The translations under genes and the position numbers were made by a program. Source: Acidobacteriota bacterium (lineage in GTDB: Bacteria; Acidobacteriota; Terriglobia; Terriglobales; Acidobacteriaceae). Taken from it: a stretch of DNA of 5,001 nt. Every line of letters starts with the position of its first letter. Position 1 is the first letter of the stretch. Location of the stretch: NCBI GenBank assembly GCA_021805955.1, contig JAJZDO010000351.1, positions 1 to 5,001 of the forward strand, written 5' to 3'. Under the pieces are notes generated by a model that made no database searches, had not been told where the DNA came from, and saw nothing but the letters and a program-made list of their open reading frames with translations. This document shows, one piece after another, positions 4,860-5,001 of this stretch.

Positions 4860-5001
4860 TTCTAAGAAATTATCCGTAAATAGATGATACAGTATTTCCA
4901 TGAAATCCTGGACAGTATCGGATGCGTTTTGGGCCAAAGTGGAGCCACTGATTCCCGCTGTGACTCGACCCGCAGGCTGCCAATATCGCCGCAAGCCGGG
5001 T
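4860..5001 (+). mobile_element. Left end of an insertion sequence (probably IS5-like), cut by the window edge
   Basis: The element is recognised from the transposase start at 4900; the left terminal repeat should lie between the ICMT-like stop and that ATG. The stretch TCTAAGAAATTATCCGTAAA (4861-4880) is A/T-rich and unlike the coding DNA to its left, which fits a mobile-element edge. The exact boundary and target duplication cannot be set because the right end is outside the window. Confidence 0.55.
4900..5001 (+). CDS. IS5-family-type transposase, N-terminal fragment
   Basis: ATG 4900 opens a frame that stays open to the window end (34 codons). It reads MKSWTVSDAFWAKVEPLIP, followed by a basic stretch ending in YRRKPG. 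This is the familiar start of IS5-group transposases with the DUF4096-type N-terminal domain ('W.vsd..W..iepLlP', then '...RRKPGGRPR'). The DDE catalytic residues would lie outside the window, so it cannot be said whether the copy is intact. It is truncated here by the window edge and not necessarily in the genome. No clear Shine-Dalgarno sequence precedes the ATG. Confidence 0.75.
   Translation, partial: MKSWTVSDAFWAKVEPLIPAVTRPAGCQYRRKPG

Overview
The window reads as a chromosomal, probably origin-proximal segment of a moderately GC-rich bacterium. All supported genes lie on the + strand. The protein sequences (an RsmG with LDFGSGAGLPGIP, a C26-type hydrolase with ICYGTQSLN, and an ICMT-like methyltransferase beside parAB) feel most like Acidobacteriota, perhaps Terriglobia. 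That placement is inferred from sequence style and rests on no search.

Layout, left to right: (1) the 3' end of a probable PlsC-type lysophospholipid acyltransferase (1-194); (2) a 55-base leader holding one copy of a ~29-base direct repeat and a possible 10-codon leader ORF; (3) a class I glutamine-amidotransferase-fold hydrolase, peptidase C26 (249-1034); (4) rsmG, the 16S rRNA m7G527 methyltransferase (1048-1743); (5) a 335-base non-coding region (1744-2078) with two perfect 16-bp parS palindromes and two weak DnaA-box-like 9-mers; (6) parA/soj (2079-2927); (7) parB/spo0J (3024-4016); (8) a 111-base gap; (9) a multi-pass isoprenylcysteine carboxyl methyltransferase (ICMT)-like protein (4128-4859); (10) the left end of an insertion sequence, apparently IS5-like, whose transposase start (4900 onward) runs off the window.

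The functional core is a complete chromosome-partition module. ParB loads onto the parS sites, slides as a CTP-dependent clamp and stimulates the ParA ATPase, so the origin region is segregated. The rsmG-parA-parB order is the classic arrangement near bacterial origins, and placing parS between rsmG and parA puts the centromere beside its own operon. The hydrolase, acyltransferase and ICMT-like genes are metabolic or membrane neighbours with no evident role in partition.

I do not see a clear new system. The items most worth a second look are the parS pair at 51-bp spacing, the 60-base-offset direct repeat that duplicates the conserved N-terminal coding segment of the C26 hydrolase into its own leader, a 20-bp near-perfect palindrome inside parB, and the IS junction directly after the ICMT-like stop codon.
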